Source of the DNA: Verrucomicrobiaceae bacterium UBA7681
GTDB lineage: Bacteria > Verrucomicrobiota > Verrucomicrobiia > Verrucomicrobiales > Verrucomicrobiaceae
Assembly: GCA_002482965.1 (NCBI GenBank)
Contig: DLGZ01000079.1
Coordinates: 61,463-113,831, forward strand
Reading direction: 5' to 3'
DNA length: 52,369 bases
Shown: positions 1 to 9,297 of the stretch, piece after piece
Position numbering within the stretch: position 1 is the stretch's first letter
How the letters are laid out: every line of letters begins with the position of its first letter
Notes under the pieces: model-generated
The model's input: only the letters and a program-made list of their open reading frames with translations
What the model was told of the DNA's origin: nothing
Databases searched by the model: none
Position numbers and translations under genes: made by a program

Positions 1-165
1 TTTGAGACGGACCTCGTGATCGAAGGAATCCGCGCTGCGCGAGTCGTCCGCGTCCGTCCTGCGAGCTGGCCCCAGGTGCAAGTCCCCCGGGAGGAGTACC
101 TGGGCGATGGCAACTTCAGCCACGAAGATCGTTTCCCGACTCCTGCCATCTTTCCGAAATACTGA
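1..165 (+). CDS. 3' end of a hypothetical protein, tandem paralogue of the next gene
   Basis: Only the last 54 codons are in the window; the frame is open from base 1 to the TGA at 163-165. The peptide ends in the same words as the complete gene that follows (R-F-P-T-P-A-I-F-P-K-Y at the C-terminus, plus P-R-E-E-Y-L and R-V-R-P or R-I-R-P before it). The two genes are therefore adjacent paralogues in the same orientation, which suggests tandem duplication. No known domain is recognised. If it matches its neighbour, the missing part should carry a signal peptide. The function is unknown. Confidence 0.8.
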   Translation, partial: FETDLVIEGIRAARVVRVRPASWPQVQVPREEYLGDGNFSHEDRFPTPAIFPKY

Positions 166-179
166 GGAGTAAGCGTTCC

Positions 180-205
180 TGGTTCTTTGTTCTTGGTTCT
201 TTGTT
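180..205 (+). repeat. short direct repeat in the intergenic spacer
   Basis: The 12-base word tggttctttgtt occurs at 180-191 and again at 194-205. A related word, tttgttcttggttc, follows the stop codon of the second paralogue near 1526-1539. Each paralogue is thus trailed by similar low-complexity sequence, consistent with duplication of gene plus tail. Confidence 0.5.
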
Positions 206-254
206 GGCCGGAATGAACCCATCACTAGGAACTAAAAACTAGGAACCAACGACC

Positions 255-1520
255 ATGTACATGAAACCCATCCTGCTTACCGTATTTTGCTGCGTGTTCA
301 CCACCGTTGCGCCTGCCGCAGACGAGCCTTTCCGGCCTGAGGCAGGGAAGTTTCCTCCTTTGGAAAAGGCGCACTCCTATCGGGGAGAGCTGGTGTTTGT
401 GGACCATGCGAACCGCCGGGGCAGCCTCCGCGTGGAAGGGAATGGAGTGTTTCGCCGGAACGATCCGCAGCCTTTCGCGATGCTGCCCTATGGTATGATC
501 TGCTATCACGGCGCACCGGCGGATCTGCGAGACATCCCGCTCGGTACGGTGATGCACGTCCGGGCCTTCCTTCCGCCGGATCCAAAGATCTCCGCTGTGC
601 CGGTGCTGCCGGTCAACAACAAGGAGAAAGACGCGGACCACAGGCGTGGTGTGGGTGTGGCACCTGCCGAGAACCACATCCTTCTCCTCGAAGACGAGCC
701 CAGCCACTGCCTGCGCGAGAGCAAAGTATGGAAGCTGAAGGAAGTGGACCTCAAAAAGAATGAGGGGATGATCGTCGCCAGCCGCGAACCCAAAGCCGGC
801 GGAGACGGCAAGGTCAGTGAGGAAAATCTGACCTTTGATGCTGCCACACGCATCTGGCGCGGTCGCGAATGCCTGACGCCGGAGGAACTCGTGGCCGAGG
901 GCATCTGGCCCGCCAGTGGGAAGAAATCGCTCGGCGGTCAGGCCGTCCAGCTCGGCATCATCTGGAAGCCTACGCCAGGGGGTGTTTTCACTCGCTTTCA
1001 CATCTCGGACATCTGGCTGGACGATGCTGCGATGCAACGCGCTGCCCATAACCAGACCGAGACCCACAAGGTTTCGATGCGCAACCGTTGGATGCCTGCG
1101 TGGGTGGATGCCGTCGAGTATGGCAAGTTTGGTCGCGCGACCGTGACCGTGACCCTGTTTGGTGGCATGGACGCCTCCCTCTACGCTGATTTCAAGAAGG
1201 GCATCCCGGCTCTGATGAATGGAGTTGAGAATACCTTGAAGCATACCGAAGGGGGGACCGCTGGGCCCTCGCAAATGGCGGCACGTGGGTCCATCCTCGA
1301 CGTCACGAAGACAGCCGGAGAGGTTCCTCTCGGCAGCAGCGGCATTCAGATCCGTTATGAGACGGACATGATCACCGAAGGCATGCGCCCGTCCCGGATT
1401 GTCCGCATCCGCCCCTCGAACTGGCCAGATGCCCACATGCCTCGGGAGGAATACCTCGACAGTGGGAAGTTTAGTCTTGAAGACCGCTTCCCGACGCCTG
1501 CCATCTTTCCCAAGTACTGA
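255..1520 (+). CDS. secreted hypothetical protein (tandem paralogue)
   Basis: This is a 421-residue protein with an N-terminal signal peptide: a short Met-Tyr-Met-Lys start, a hydrophobic stretch and an A-P-A-A-D cleavage region near residue 22. A second ATG at 261 is an equally possible start. I do not recognise a catalytic domain. The middle has mixed alpha/beta character, with several W and Y residues around 200-260. The C-terminal 55 residues match the end of the preceding truncated gene. The product is probably periplasmic or exported. Nothing in the context (an S9 peptidase downstream) fixes a function. Confidence 0.75.
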   Translation: MYMKPILLTVFCCVFTTVAPAADEPFRPEAGKFPPLEKAHSYRGELVFVDHANRRGSLRVEGNGVFRRNDPQPFAMLPYGMICYHGAPADLRDIPLGTVMHVRAFLPPDPKISAVPVLPVNNKEKDADHRRGVGVAPAENHILLLEDEPSHCLRESKVWKLKEVDLKKNEGMIVASREPKAGGDGKVSEENLTFDAATRIWRGRECLTPEELVAEGIWPASGKKSLGGQAVQLGIIWKPTPGGVFTRFHISDIWLDDAAMQRAAHNQTETHKVSMRNRWMPAWVDAVEYGKFGRATVTVTLFGGMDASLYADFKKGIPALMNGVENTLKHTEGGTAGPSQMAARGSILDVTKTAGEVPLGSSGIQIRYETDMITEGMRPSRIVRIRPSNWPDAHMPREEYLDSGKFSLEDRFPTPAIFPKY

Positions 1521-1701
1521 TGCCTTTTGTTCTTGGTTCGAGATAGGTTGGGCGGCAAGTTGTGCTTTGTCAGGGGAGTTGTTGCCCCTGCATGAAGTCT
1601 GCGAAATTGCGAAAGAGCTCTCATGCTACTTGCTATAAGGGTTAAGCGGTGTTCCGCAGGTTTGTTGCGCCCCCAATTCTAAGATTGAAGCACCGCATCC
1701 A

Positions 1702-3969
1702 ATGATGCTAACTGGCCGCTTTATGAACCACCGCATGCTTTGTCTCCTGCTGGCTGCCCTCCATTGGACCACGCCCGTCCATGCTGCCGCTGATCCCTCC
1801 CAGCTTACTCTGGCCTCCATCTTTACCGCCGAAGAGTTCAAAGAGGAAAAGCTGGAGACGCTGCTCTGGAGCAAGCTGGGAGCGTATTACTATTCCCTCG
1901 AATCAACCGGCAAGGACAAGGAGGGCAAAGACAAGCACGGCAAGGATCTCGTTCGATATGACTTGGCCACGGAGACGCGGACGATCATCGCCTCCGCGCA
2001 AACCCTGACGGCTCCAGGCGAGAAGAAGCCGCTGAGCGTGGACAGCTTCGAATTCTCGCCGGACGAGTCGCAGGTGCTGCTGTTTGCCAACACGCAGAAG
2101 GTGTGGCGCAAGAACACTCGTGGCGACTATTGGGTGCTGAATGTGGCGACCGGGGCGCTGCGCAAGCTCGGTGGTGACGCCGCGCCTGCGTCGCTGATGT
2201 TTGCCAAGTTTTCACCCGATGGCAGCCGCGTGGGCTATGTGCACAAGAACAACCTGCACCTGCAAAGTCTGGCGGACATGATGATCACTGCGCTGACGGC
2301 GGACGGCTGCGTCACTCTCATCAATGGCGGCTCCGACTGGGTGAACGAAGAAGAACTGGACTTGCGCGATGGCTTTCGCTGGAGCCCCGACAGCGCGAGC
2401 CTCTTGTTCTGGCAGTTTGATACCAAAGAGGTGAAACGCTTCACGCTGGTCAATCATGCGGATGCCCGCTATCCTCGCCTCACTTCCTTTCCTTATCCCA
2501 AAGCGGGTGAAAAGAACTCCGCCACGCGTCTCGGTGTGCTCTCTGCCACAGGTGGTGGTATCACATGGCTGAACGTGCCGGGAGATCCGCGTGAGCATTA
2601 TCTGCCCCATGCGGAGTGGACTCCGGATGGCAAGGCCGTGCTGCTGCAGCAGTTCAACCGTCTGCAAAACACGCTGCATGTCATGCGCGCGGACCCTGCC
2701 ACGGGAACGACGCAGATCGTGTTCACCGAGACGGACAAGGCCTGGGTGGACAACAAGAACACCATCCGCTGGATCGGTGATGATTTTCTCTGGCTCAGCG
2801 AGCGCAGCGGCTGGTGCCATGCGTACCGCGCCACCATGGCGGGTGACGTGACACCCATCACGCAGGGTGAGTTTGATGTCATTGACGTCAAGCAGGTCGA
2901 TGCCAAGGGCGGATGGCTGTACTATTACGCCTCTCCCGCCAATGCCACGCAGCGGTATCTTTATCGCATCCGTCTCACTGGCGGCGAGCCGCAGCGGCTC
3001 TCGCCTGTCGATCAGTCGGGCACTCACGGCTACGACATTTCGGAGGATGCGCAGTGGGCCGTGCATACACATTCCAGCGCTATCTCTCCACCTGTGATTC
3101 AACTGGTGTCCCTGCCAGATCACAAAACGATTCGTGTTCTCAAGTCCCAGACGAAGCTGATTGAAAAACTGGCCGCGCTCAAGCTGCCGAAGGTCGAGTT
3201 CTTGCGCGTGGACATTGGCGGTGGCATCGCATGCGACGCTGTCTGCATCACCGCACAGGATATTGATAAATCGCGCACGCACCCGCTGCTCATGCATGTC
3301 TATGGCGAGCCGGCCGGGCAGACCGTTCGCGATGCCTGGAGTGGTCAGCGCGGACTCTGGCACTGGATGCTGGCGCAGCAGGGCTATGTGGTCGCCAGTG
3401 TGGATACGCGCGGCACTCCCAGCCCGCGCGGACGTGACTGGCGCAAGAGCATCCATCTCAAGCTCGGTATTATGAACTCGCAGGAAGAGGCGGAGGCCAC
3501 GAAGGCATTGCTGTCGCGTTTTCCTTTTCTTGACCCGCAGCGTGTGGGCATCTGGGGCTGGAGTGGTGGTGGCAGCAGCAGTCTCGATGCCATCTTCCGC
3601 TACCCGGATCTTTATCAAACCGCCATCGCAGTGGCACCCGTGCCAGACCGCCAGCTCTATGACACCATCTACGAGGAACGCTACATGGGGCTGCCCAAAG
3701 ACAATGCGGAAGGGTATCGACTCGGCTCCCCCATCACCCATGCGGCTGCATTGAAAGGGAATCTGCTCATCGTTCACGGCACGGGCGATGACAATGTGCA
3801 TTACCAAGGTACAGAGAAGCTCATCAACGAACTCATCGCGCAGAACAAACGCTTCACCGTCATGCCCTATCCGAATCGTGACCACGCCATCAACACGGGC
3901 AAAGGCACCCAGCGTCATCTGTATGAGTTGATGACAAACTACCTGCATCAACACCTGCCGCTGCGCTGA
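1702..3969 (+). CDS. dipeptidyl peptidase IV-like S9 serine peptidase
   Basis: This is a 755-residue secreted serine peptidase of the S9B (DPP-IV) type, expected to remove N-terminal dipeptides from peptides in the periplasm. A signal peptide is visible; the ATG at 1723 (M-N-H-R-M) is an alternative start. The N-terminal two thirds form the beta-propeller, with the substrate-anchoring double-Glu segment V-N-E-E-E near residue 215-218. The C-terminal alpha/beta-hydrolase has the nucleophile elbow G-W-S-G-G-G (Ser621; the usual fourth residue is Tyr), the acid in G-T-G-D-D-N-V-H (Asp697) and the base in N-R-D-H (His728). All three catalytic residues are in order, so the enzyme should be active. 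Confidence 0.93.
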   Translation: MMLTGRFMNHRMLCLLLAALHWTTPVHAAADPSQLTLASIFTAEEFKEEKLETLLWSKLGAYYYSLESTGKDKEGKDKHGKDLVRYDLATETRTIIASAQTLTAPGEKKPLSVDSFEFSPDESQVLLFANTQKVWRKNTRGDYWVLNVATGALRKLGGDAAPASLMFAKFSPDGSRVGYVHKNNLHLQSLADMMITALTADGCVTLINGGSDWVNEEELDLRDGFRWSPDSASLLFWQFDTKEVKRFTLVNHADARYPRLTSFPYPKAGEKNSATRLGVLSATGGGITWLNVPGDPREHYLPHAEWTPDGKAVLLQQFNRLQNTLHVMRADPATGTTQIVFTETDKAWVDNKNTIRWIGDDFLWLSERSGWCHAYRATMAGDVTPITQGEFDVIDVKQVDAKGGWLYYYASPANATQRYLYRIRLTGGEPQRLSPVDQSGTHGYDISEDAQWAVHTHSSAISPPVIQLVSLPDHKTIRVLKSQTKLIEKLAALKLPKVEFLRVDIGGGIACDAVCITAQDIDKSRTHPLLMHVYGEPAGQTVRDAWSGQRGLWHWMLAQQGYVVASVDTRGTPSPRGRDWRKSIHLKLGIMNSQEEAEATKALLSRFPFLDPQRVGIWGWSGGGSSSLDAIFRYPDLYQTAIAVAPVPDRQLYDTIYEERYMGLPKDNAEGYRLGSPITHAAALKGNLLIVHGTGDDNVHYQGTEKLINELIAQNKRFTVMPYPNRDHAINTGKGTQRHLYELMTNYLHQHLPLR

Positions 3970-4094
3970 CTTTCGCAGGACACATCCGTGAAGAGCTTTG
4001 AGGTGACGGCGCGCAGCTTAGCCAAAGCCAGCCACCTCTTGAATCGCGCAGTCCAGAAGAAGGTTGAATGTTCAAGGGGCAATGCTGAATGTGA

Positions 4095-4577
4095 ATGATG
4101 AATGAGATTCCTTCACGCAATGCTCTGCTGCCTCGGATGACTGCGTTCGTCATGACGGCGCTGCTGGTCTTTTTAAGCAGTTGCATGCAGGAGCAGCATG
4201 CAGATCCAGGCTCAACCTTTCACAAAGGACTTCAGCGGGATGCGTGGAGAACTCTGGCCAGCTACGATGCGGCAGTGCTGAAGCATCGCGAGAGATTGCA
4301 GCGAGAAGTCCCGCCCGCTTATTGGGATCCGGGCATCCAGCGCCTTAATCCGCTGAAGGTCTACACGCACCGGGGAAATCTCGTCGTCGTCCAGCGCGTG
4401 ACTGATGGCGTGGAGCAGGGGAAATACATCGATCTGCCGGTGGCTCCGTTTCATCCCAAGTCCGCATGGTTTTCTCACAAGCATGCGGTGGAAGGCTTTG
4501 TCTTCCGCCCAGCTGTTGGAACCGGGGCGTTGAATTATTCGCGCACGCTGCCAGCGGTGCCACATTACGGGCGCTGA
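4095..4577 (+). CDS. hypothetical lipoprotein
   Basis: This 160-residue protein has a hydrophobic leader and a lipobox L-S-S-C (Cys30), so it should be lipid-anchored. ATGs at 4095, 4098 and 4137 are all in frame; the last would give a more compact signal peptide. The mature part contains short basic and aromatic stretches (for example H-R-G-N-L-V-V-V-Q-R) and no motif I can name. It lies 125 bases after the peptidase and just before another unknown gene, so co-transcription with that gene is possible. Confidence 0.65.
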   Translation: MMNEIPSRNALLPRMTAFVMTALLVFLSSCMQEQHADPGSTFHKGLQRDAWRTLASYDAAVLKHRERLQREVPPAYWDPGIQRLNPLKVYTHRGNLVVVQRVTDGVEQGKYIDLPVAPFHPKSAWFSHKHAVEGFVFRPAVGTGALNYSRTLPAVPHYGR

Positions 4578-4623
4578 AGGGCTGGTGGCCGGGAAGGTAA
4601 AGCAGACAAAAAATCCATTTCTC

Positions 4624-5223
4624 ATGAGCACCTACAAAGAAATTTGGGCGGAAGAATTGCGGGGTCTCCTGAAGGAGTGTTTCGAGAAAGAGCCGATCCC
4701 TGCACGGCAGAGCCTCACGCCGTTGCAGGAGATGCAGTGCCGCATTCTCGGCGGGCACCTTTTGAACTGGCTCGACAACTGGGGGCCTCAGCTCATTATG
4801 GAGCGGAATGTTCTTGCGCACATGCGTCCTCCTGAAGAAATGCCGGAGGACAAGGAACCCATCATTGTTTTTGTCATGGATGAGCCTGGCCTGGTGGCCG
4901 CCCGGGAGATCATCCGGGATACTAGCGGAAGGTTGGTCTATGTCCGGAAGACGGATTTTGACTTCTGCATGGCGATCAACCCTGACCCGGGGTATGTCTG
5001 CCATTGCGTGCTGGAGTCGCGCTTCATCGAGGAAGGTGAGCAAGGAGTGGACCACAAGGCGCTACGCGAGCGGTTTAGCCTGGACGCGGCAACCCCCATC
5101 GGCGTGCACTATGACTGCTCCACCATGGGGCCGCTGTTTGCCCGGGGCGGTCTTCACCTGTGGGCCTTCACCGGGGACGGCCCCAAGCTCATCGAAGAAG
5201 CCTTCGAGAGCTGGGTTTCCTGA
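4624..5223 (+). CDS. hypothetical cytoplasmic protein
   Basis: This is an unrecognised soluble protein of 199 residues from the ATG at 4624. A GTG at 4585 in the same frame would add 13 residues, but those (M-A-G-K-V-K-Q-T) look like read-through of the spacer. It has no signal peptide or membrane segment. It is rich in acidic residues, has an E-M-P-E-D-K-E-P-I turn near residue 75, and ends L-I-E-E-A-F-E-S-W-V-S. Its stop lies 26 bases from the end of prfA, which converges on it from the other strand. Confidence 0.6.
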   Translation: MSTYKEIWAEELRGLLKECFEKEPIPARQSLTPLQEMQCRILGGHLLNWLDNWGPQLIMERNVLAHMRPPEEMPEDKEPIIVFVMDEPGLVAAREIIRDTSGRLVYVRKTDFDFCMAINPDPGYVCHCVLESRFIEEGEQGVDHKALRERFSLDAATPIGVHYDCSTMGPLFARGGLHLWAFTGDGPKLIEEAFESWVS

Positions 5224-5249
5224 TCAGAGTTTGTGAGCGCCTGTCGCTA

Positions 5250-6329
5250 TCAAGACAGCCCCGCTTCGGCCAGACGCTCTTTCAGATCGCTGGCCAGCAG
5301 GGCCTGGAGGATGCCTTCAACGCGGCCTTCCATGAACTGATCCAGGTTGTACAGCGTCAGCTCGATGCGGTGGTCGGTCACGCGGTTCTGCGGGTAGTTG
5401 TAGGTGCGGATCTTTTCTTCGCGGCCGCCGCTGCCGATGAGGCTTTTGCGGTTGGCGGAGTACTTGGCGGCTTCCTCCTGCTGCTTCCTTTCCAGCAGGC
5501 GAGAGCGCAGAATGCTGAGGGCCTTTTCCTTGTTCTTGATCTGGCTGCGTCCGTCCTGACAGCGGACGATGGTGCCGGTGGGGATGTGGAGCACCTGCAC
5601 GGCGGAGTCGGTCGTGTTCACGCCCTGACCGCCCGCGCCGGAAGAGCGGCAGACTTCGATGCGGACTTCGTCGGACTTGAGTTCGAAATCGACTTCCTCG
5701 GCCTCGGGCATCACGGCCACGGTGGCGGCGGAGGTGTGGATGCGGCCCTGCGCTTCGGTGGCCGGCACGCGCTGCACGCGGTGCACACCGCTTTCGTATT
5801 TCATGACGCGGTACACGTCTTCACCGCTGATCTTGACGATGACTTCCTTGAACCCGCCGACTTCGGAGGGGCTGGTGTCGAGGGATTCAATTTTCCAGCC
5901 ACGGCCTTCCGCAAAGCGCGAGTACATGCGCAGCAGATCGGCGGCAAACAGGGATGCTTCATCACCGCCGGTGCCCGCGCGGATTTCGAGAATGATGTCA
6001 CGTCCTTCGAGCGGATCGGGCGGCAGGATGGATTCTTGAATGGCTTTTTCGAGATCGACGAGGCGCTGCTCCAGCATGGGGATTTCCGCAGCGGCCATCT
6101 CGGCGAATTCCTTGTCCTCCTGCGACTTGGCCATGACGCGGCTCTCGGCGAGTTCGACCTGGGTTTTTTCAAACGAGTCCCAACTCGTGAGCAGGTTTTG
6201 CAGGCTGCGGTGTTCGCGCAGCAGGTCGCCCGCCTTCTTGGCATCGTCGTAGAAATTCGGGCGTCCGATGACGTCTTCGAGGTCAGCGAAGCGGGTGCGT
6301 TTACCGGCGATGACGCCTGAGTAGTCCAT
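5250..6329 (-). CDS. prfA: peptide chain release factor 1
   Basis: This class I release factor ends translation at UAA and UAG. It has 359 residues, the normal RF1 length. The peptidyl-tRNA hydrolysis motif G-G-Q is at 233-235 within G-A-G-G-Q-G-V-N-T-T. The stop-codon-reading tripeptide is P-A-T (189-191), the RF1 type rather than the S-P-F of RF2. The gene is followed by a convergent hypothetical gene and preceded by rpmE on the same strand, a common bacterial arrangement. A hairpin lies between rpmE and prfA. Confidence 0.97.
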   Translation of the reverse strand: MDYSGVIAGKRTRFADLEDVIGRPNFYDDAKKAGDLLREHRSLQNLLTSWDSFEKTQVELAESRVMAKSQEDKEFAEMAAAEIPMLEQRLVDLEKAIQESILPPDPLEGRDIILEIRAGTGGDEASLFAADLLRMYSRFAEGRGWKIESLDTSPSEVGGFKEVIVKISGEDVYRVMKYESGVHRVQRVPATEAQGRIHTSAATVAVMPEAEEVDFELKSDEVRIEVCRSSGAGGQGVNTTDSAVQVLHIPTGTIVRCQDGRSQIKNKEKALSILRSRLLERKQQEEAAKYSANRKSLIGSGGREEKIRTYNYPQNRVTDHRIELTLYNLDQFMEGRVEGILQALLASDLKERLAEAGLS

Positions 6330-6357
6330 GTGGGGAAGAGAGAAGAGAGAGCAGAGA

Positions 6358-6399
6358 CAAAAAGAAAACGGTGCCCAGCACGAGGCATGGACACCGTTT
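6358..6399 (-). terminator. intrinsic terminator or attenuator between rpmE and prfA
   Basis: On the minus strand, AAACGGTG (6399-6392) pairs with CACCGTTT (6373-6366), with further GG/CC pairing inside. The hairpin is followed directly by a T-rich run with one C. It is placed to end rpmE transcription and may let a fraction read on into prfA. Confidence 0.7.
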
Positions 6400-6422
6400 G
6401 ACTAAAAGCAGGGGGCTGTGAG

Positions 6423-6695
6423 CTAGGCTTCGGCAGCAACTTCGGCGGCAGGAGCAGGCGCGGCGGATTCGAGCTTCGGAGCAGTGCGGCGGGCGCGGAC
6501 GGAACCGTAGCGCTGGGCGAACTTGTCCACACGGCCGGCGGTATCGATGAAGCGCTGTTCACCGGTGAAATACGGGTGGCAGGCGGAGCAGATGCCGATA
6601 CGGAGGTTTGGCACGGTCGAGATCGTGTTGTACACGGCACCGCAGGTGCAGGTGATCGTCGTCTCGGAGGTCTTGGGATGGATGTTTTCTTTCAT
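6423..6695 (-). CDS. rpmE: 50S ribosomal protein L31, zinc-binding type
   Basis: This 90-residue ribosomal protein of the large subunit has the typical start M-K-E-N-I-H-P and the block H-P-Y-F-T-G-E-Q-R-F-I-D-T-A-G-R-V-D-K-F. The cysteine pairs C-T-C (residues 16 and 18) and C-S-A-C mark the zinc-binding form. The tail after about residue 68 is an Ala/Glu/Arg-rich extension. It sits directly upstream of prfA. Confidence 0.95.
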   Translation of the reverse strand: MKENIHPKTSETTITCTCGAVYNTISTVPNLRIGICSACHPYFTGEQRFIDTAGRVDKFAQRYGSVRARRTAPKLESAAPAPAAEVAAEA

Positions 6696-6872
6696 GGTGG
6701 TGGGGAACCACGTGGTCAGGCGAGGCGCGGAATGCAGCTTTCGCCGGGGCGTGGGGCAGGGATGTTAATGGATTTTGAGGGATGGTCAAGGGGCAGTGAA
6801 TGGGGAATACAGGGCGGAAGGCGGTCAAGGTGGTGATAGCAACGCCCCGCGCGCCGCGTTACCGCGCACACC

Positions 6873-8696
6873 ATGATCCACCGACTTTGTCTCCTCTTCG
6901 TTCTCGTAGGTTTTGCGCAACTCCATGCGGCGGCGCCGAATGTGGTGGTGATGCTGGCGGATGATTCGGGGTGGGGGGATTATTCGATCCATGGAAACAC
7001 GAACCTGAAAACGCCGAACATTGATTCGCTGGCGAAGGCGGGGGCGCGGTTTGACCGGTTCTTTGTCTGTGCGCTCTGTGCGCCGACGCGGGGCGAGTTT
7101 CTCACGGGACGGTATCATTCACGCGGTGGGGTGCTGGGAGTCTCCACAGGATTAGAGCGGCTGAACACGGACGAGAAGACCATCGCGGACAGCTTTCTGG
7201 CTTCGGGGTATGCCACGGGTGCGTTTGGGAAATGGCACAATGGCAGCCAGTGGCCGTACCACCCGAATGCGCGCGGATTTCAAGAATACGTGGGCTACAC
7301 GGCAGGCCACTGGGGCGAGTATTTTGACCCGCCGCTGGAGCGCAATGGGAAGATGTTCCGAGCCAAGGGATTCATCGTGGATGTGCTGGTGGGGAAGGCG
7401 CTGGAGTTCATCGAAACCAATCGGGAGAATCCGTTTTTCTGCTACATCCCGCTGACCACGCCGCACTCGCCTTTCAGCGTGCCGGACGAGCATTGGGACA
7501 AGTTCAAAGATTCCCCGGTAACGATGCGCGGTGCGGAAGGTGAGAAGGAAGATCTCGCCGTGAGCCGCACGGTGCTGGCGATGATGGACAACATCGACAT
7601 GAATGTGGGACGGGTGCTGAAGAAACTCGATGATTTGAAACTGAGCGAAAACACCATCGTGGTCTATTTCAGTGACAACGGCCCCAACAGCTTCCGCTGG
7701 AATGGTGGAATGAAGGGCAAGAAGGGCGTCACGGATGAAGGCGGGGTGCGCTCCGCGCTGTTCATGCGCTGGCCGGGCAGAATCAAGGAAGGCGGCACGA
7801 TCACGCCGATTGCCGGGGCGATCGATCTGCTGCCGACGCTGACAGCACTCGCGGGTGTGAAAACGGTGAGCACCAAGCCGCTGGACGGCTGGGATTTTTC
7901 CAAGCTGCTGCTCGGCGGCGAATGGAAGCGCGGGCCGCGCGAACTCATGAATTACAATGGAGGCAAGCTCAGCGTGCGTTCGCAGACCCATCGCCTCGAT
8001 GCGAATGGAGTGTTGTTTGACATGGTGGCGGACCCGAATCAGACGCAGGACGTCACCGCCGCGCAGCCGCAGATCGCTGCCGAACTCGCCGCCAAGGCCA
8101 CGGAATGGCACCAGGAGGTGTTTGGGAAGCCGTATGTGCCCGCCCCAGCCGGTGGCAAGGGGAAGGGGCAGGGGAAAGCGAAGGGAAAAAAACCGGGTGC
8201 GGAGCCGTTCGCGGATGACCGGCCTTACCCGGTGGGGTACACCGAGTTTCCCATCACCATGCTGCCTGCCCGCGATGGCATCCCGCATGGTGAGGTTAAA
8301 CGCAGTTCCGGAGCGCCGAACTGCTCCTACTTCGTGAACTGGAAGACCAAGGAGGATGCCATGAGCTGGGACATCGAAGTTCACACGGCAGGAGAATATG
8401 AGGTGAGCATTGATTACGCCTGCCCGGAGGCGGATGCCGGGGCGACGGTGGAGCTGAGTTTCGACGGGGCCAAAACGACAGGCAAAGTGACTCCCGGCTG
8501 GTATCCGCGTCTGCTGGATGATCAGGACCGTGCCTCGCGCAAAGGTGAGAGCTACATGCGCGACTTTCACAGCCTGCCACTCGGCATGATTAAGCTGCCT
8601 GCCAAGCGTGGCCAGCTCACCTTGCGTGCACTGGAGATTCCAGGTGAGACGGTCATGGAAGTGCGGCGTGTGACGCTGACCCTCAAGACAAAGTAA
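6873..8696 (+). CDS. secreted sulfatase with C-terminal carbohydrate-binding-like domain
   Basis: This 607-residue exported arylsulfatase-family enzyme probably removes sulfate esters from polysaccharides. The signal peptide ends near A-A-A (19-21). The alkaline-phosphatase fold begins at N-V-V-V-M-L-A-D-D with the metal-binding Asp pair 30-31. The maturation motif C-A-P-T-R (69-73) should have Cys69 converted to formylglycine, followed by G-E-F-L-T-G-R-Y. A Gly/Lys linker near residue 427-445 leads to a beta-rich C-terminal domain of about 150 residues resembling the ligand-binding domains often attached to verrucomicrobial sulfatases. It needs a maturase. The FGE-like genes nearby lack the catalytic cysteines, so the maturase must be encoded elsewhere. 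Confidence 0.92.
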   Translation: MIHRLCLLFVLVGFAQLHAAAPNVVVMLADDSGWGDYSIHGNTNLKTPNIDSLAKAGARFDRFFVCALCAPTRGEFLTGRYHSRGGVLGVSTGLERLNTDEKTIADSFLASGYATGAFGKWHNGSQWPYHPNARGFQEYVGYTAGHWGEYFDPPLERNGKMFRAKGFIVDVLVGKALEFIETNRENPFFCYIPLTTPHSPFSVPDEHWDKFKDSPVTMRGAEGEKEDLAVSRTVLAMMDNIDMNVGRVLKKLDDLKLSENTIVVYFSDNGPNSFRWNGGMKGKKGVTDEGGVRSALFMRWPGRIKEGGTITPIAGAIDLLPTLTALAGVKTVSTKPLDGWDFSKLLLGGEWKRGPRELMNYNGGKLSVRSQTHRLDANGVLFDMVADPNQTQDVTAAQPQIAAELAAKATEWHQEVFGKPYVPAPAGGKGKGQGKAKGKKPGAEPFADDRPYPVGYTEFPITMLPARDGIPHGEVKRSSGAPNCSYFVNWKTKEDAMSWDIEVHTAGEYEVSIDYACPEADAGATVELSFDGAKTTGKVTPGWYPRLLDDQDRASRKGESYMRDFHSLPLGMIKLPAKRGQLTLRALEIPGETVMEVRRVTLTLKTK

Positions 8697-8763
8697 TTCA
8701 TGGCATGAATCCTGATGTTGAAATAAAATTCCTATCAAGGAGAATCTCCAAACCAACCACTTC

Positions 8764-9183
8764 ATGAAATTGACCCGCGCCTTTTTTCTCGCTCTTGCCC
8801 CGTTGTTTCTCGCTGCCTGTGGCTCCATCGCCCCCGCTCCAGCAAGTAATACAGGGATCGTGATCGGTCCCAACGAAATCCGCGAGTGCGGGCAGGGGAA
8901 GGTGCAGTTTCCAACCGGGGTGTACACAGCGCAGGTGGTCTCTGAAAAAGGCACCTATTACCTGGCACCTGAACGCATCCGTACCAAGGGGGTGCTGATG
9001 GGGCGTGCCGAGCGCGGGGGCATTTTTGTATCCAATGCACCGGGCAACCCGCAGGCCGCGTGGTTTGGTGATCTGAGTGAAAACACGGAAGAAAAGCCCA
9101 GCACGCTGTTTGCGGCCATCGGTGTCAGCGAACCGAAATTGTGGCCCTACACGCCAAAGATTCCATTCCAGGTGAAAAAGTAA
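8764..9183 (+). CDS. small hypothetical lipoprotein
   Basis: This 139-residue protein has a clear lipoprotein signal, K-L-T-R-A then a hydrophobic core, and lipobox L-A-A-C (Cys19). The mature part has a beta-rich look with repeated short strands (T-G-V-Y-T-A-Q-V-V, G-T-Y-Y-L-A) and ends P-F-Q-V-K-K. No family is recognised. It lies 67 bases behind the sulfatase and may be transcribed with it, but no functional link is visible. Confidence 0.7.
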   Translation: MKLTRAFFLALAPLFLAACGSIAPAPASNTGIVIGPNEIRECGQGKVQFPTGVYTAQVVSEKGTYYLAPERIRTKGVLMGRAERGGIFVSNAPGNPQAAWFGDLSENTEEKPSTLFAAIGVSEPKLWPYTPKIPFQVKK

Positions 9184-9297
9184 TTCCTGCGTACTTTGAC
9201 TGCCCCCCCTCAAGTGGAGGGTTTAATCGTAAGTACTTTGTCATCCCGGCCAGTTTTCGTTGCGCAAAACGTTATAAAAACTATAATTTGAGGCGTT

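Noticed and set aside
2212..3954. 580-codon open frame antisense to the S9 peptidase
   Set aside because: The plus strand encodes a full peptidase with its triad. Long antisense frames are expected in GC-rich genes, and this one shows no domain.
5160..6320. 386-codon frame antisense to prfA
   Set aside because: prfA has the G-G-Q and P-A-T motifs and normal length; the opposite frame is a GC-bias product.
7152..8954. 600-codon open frame antisense to the sulfatase
   Set aside because: The sulfatase motifs on the plus strand are complete, and the antisense product is His/Arg-rich without any recognisable fold.
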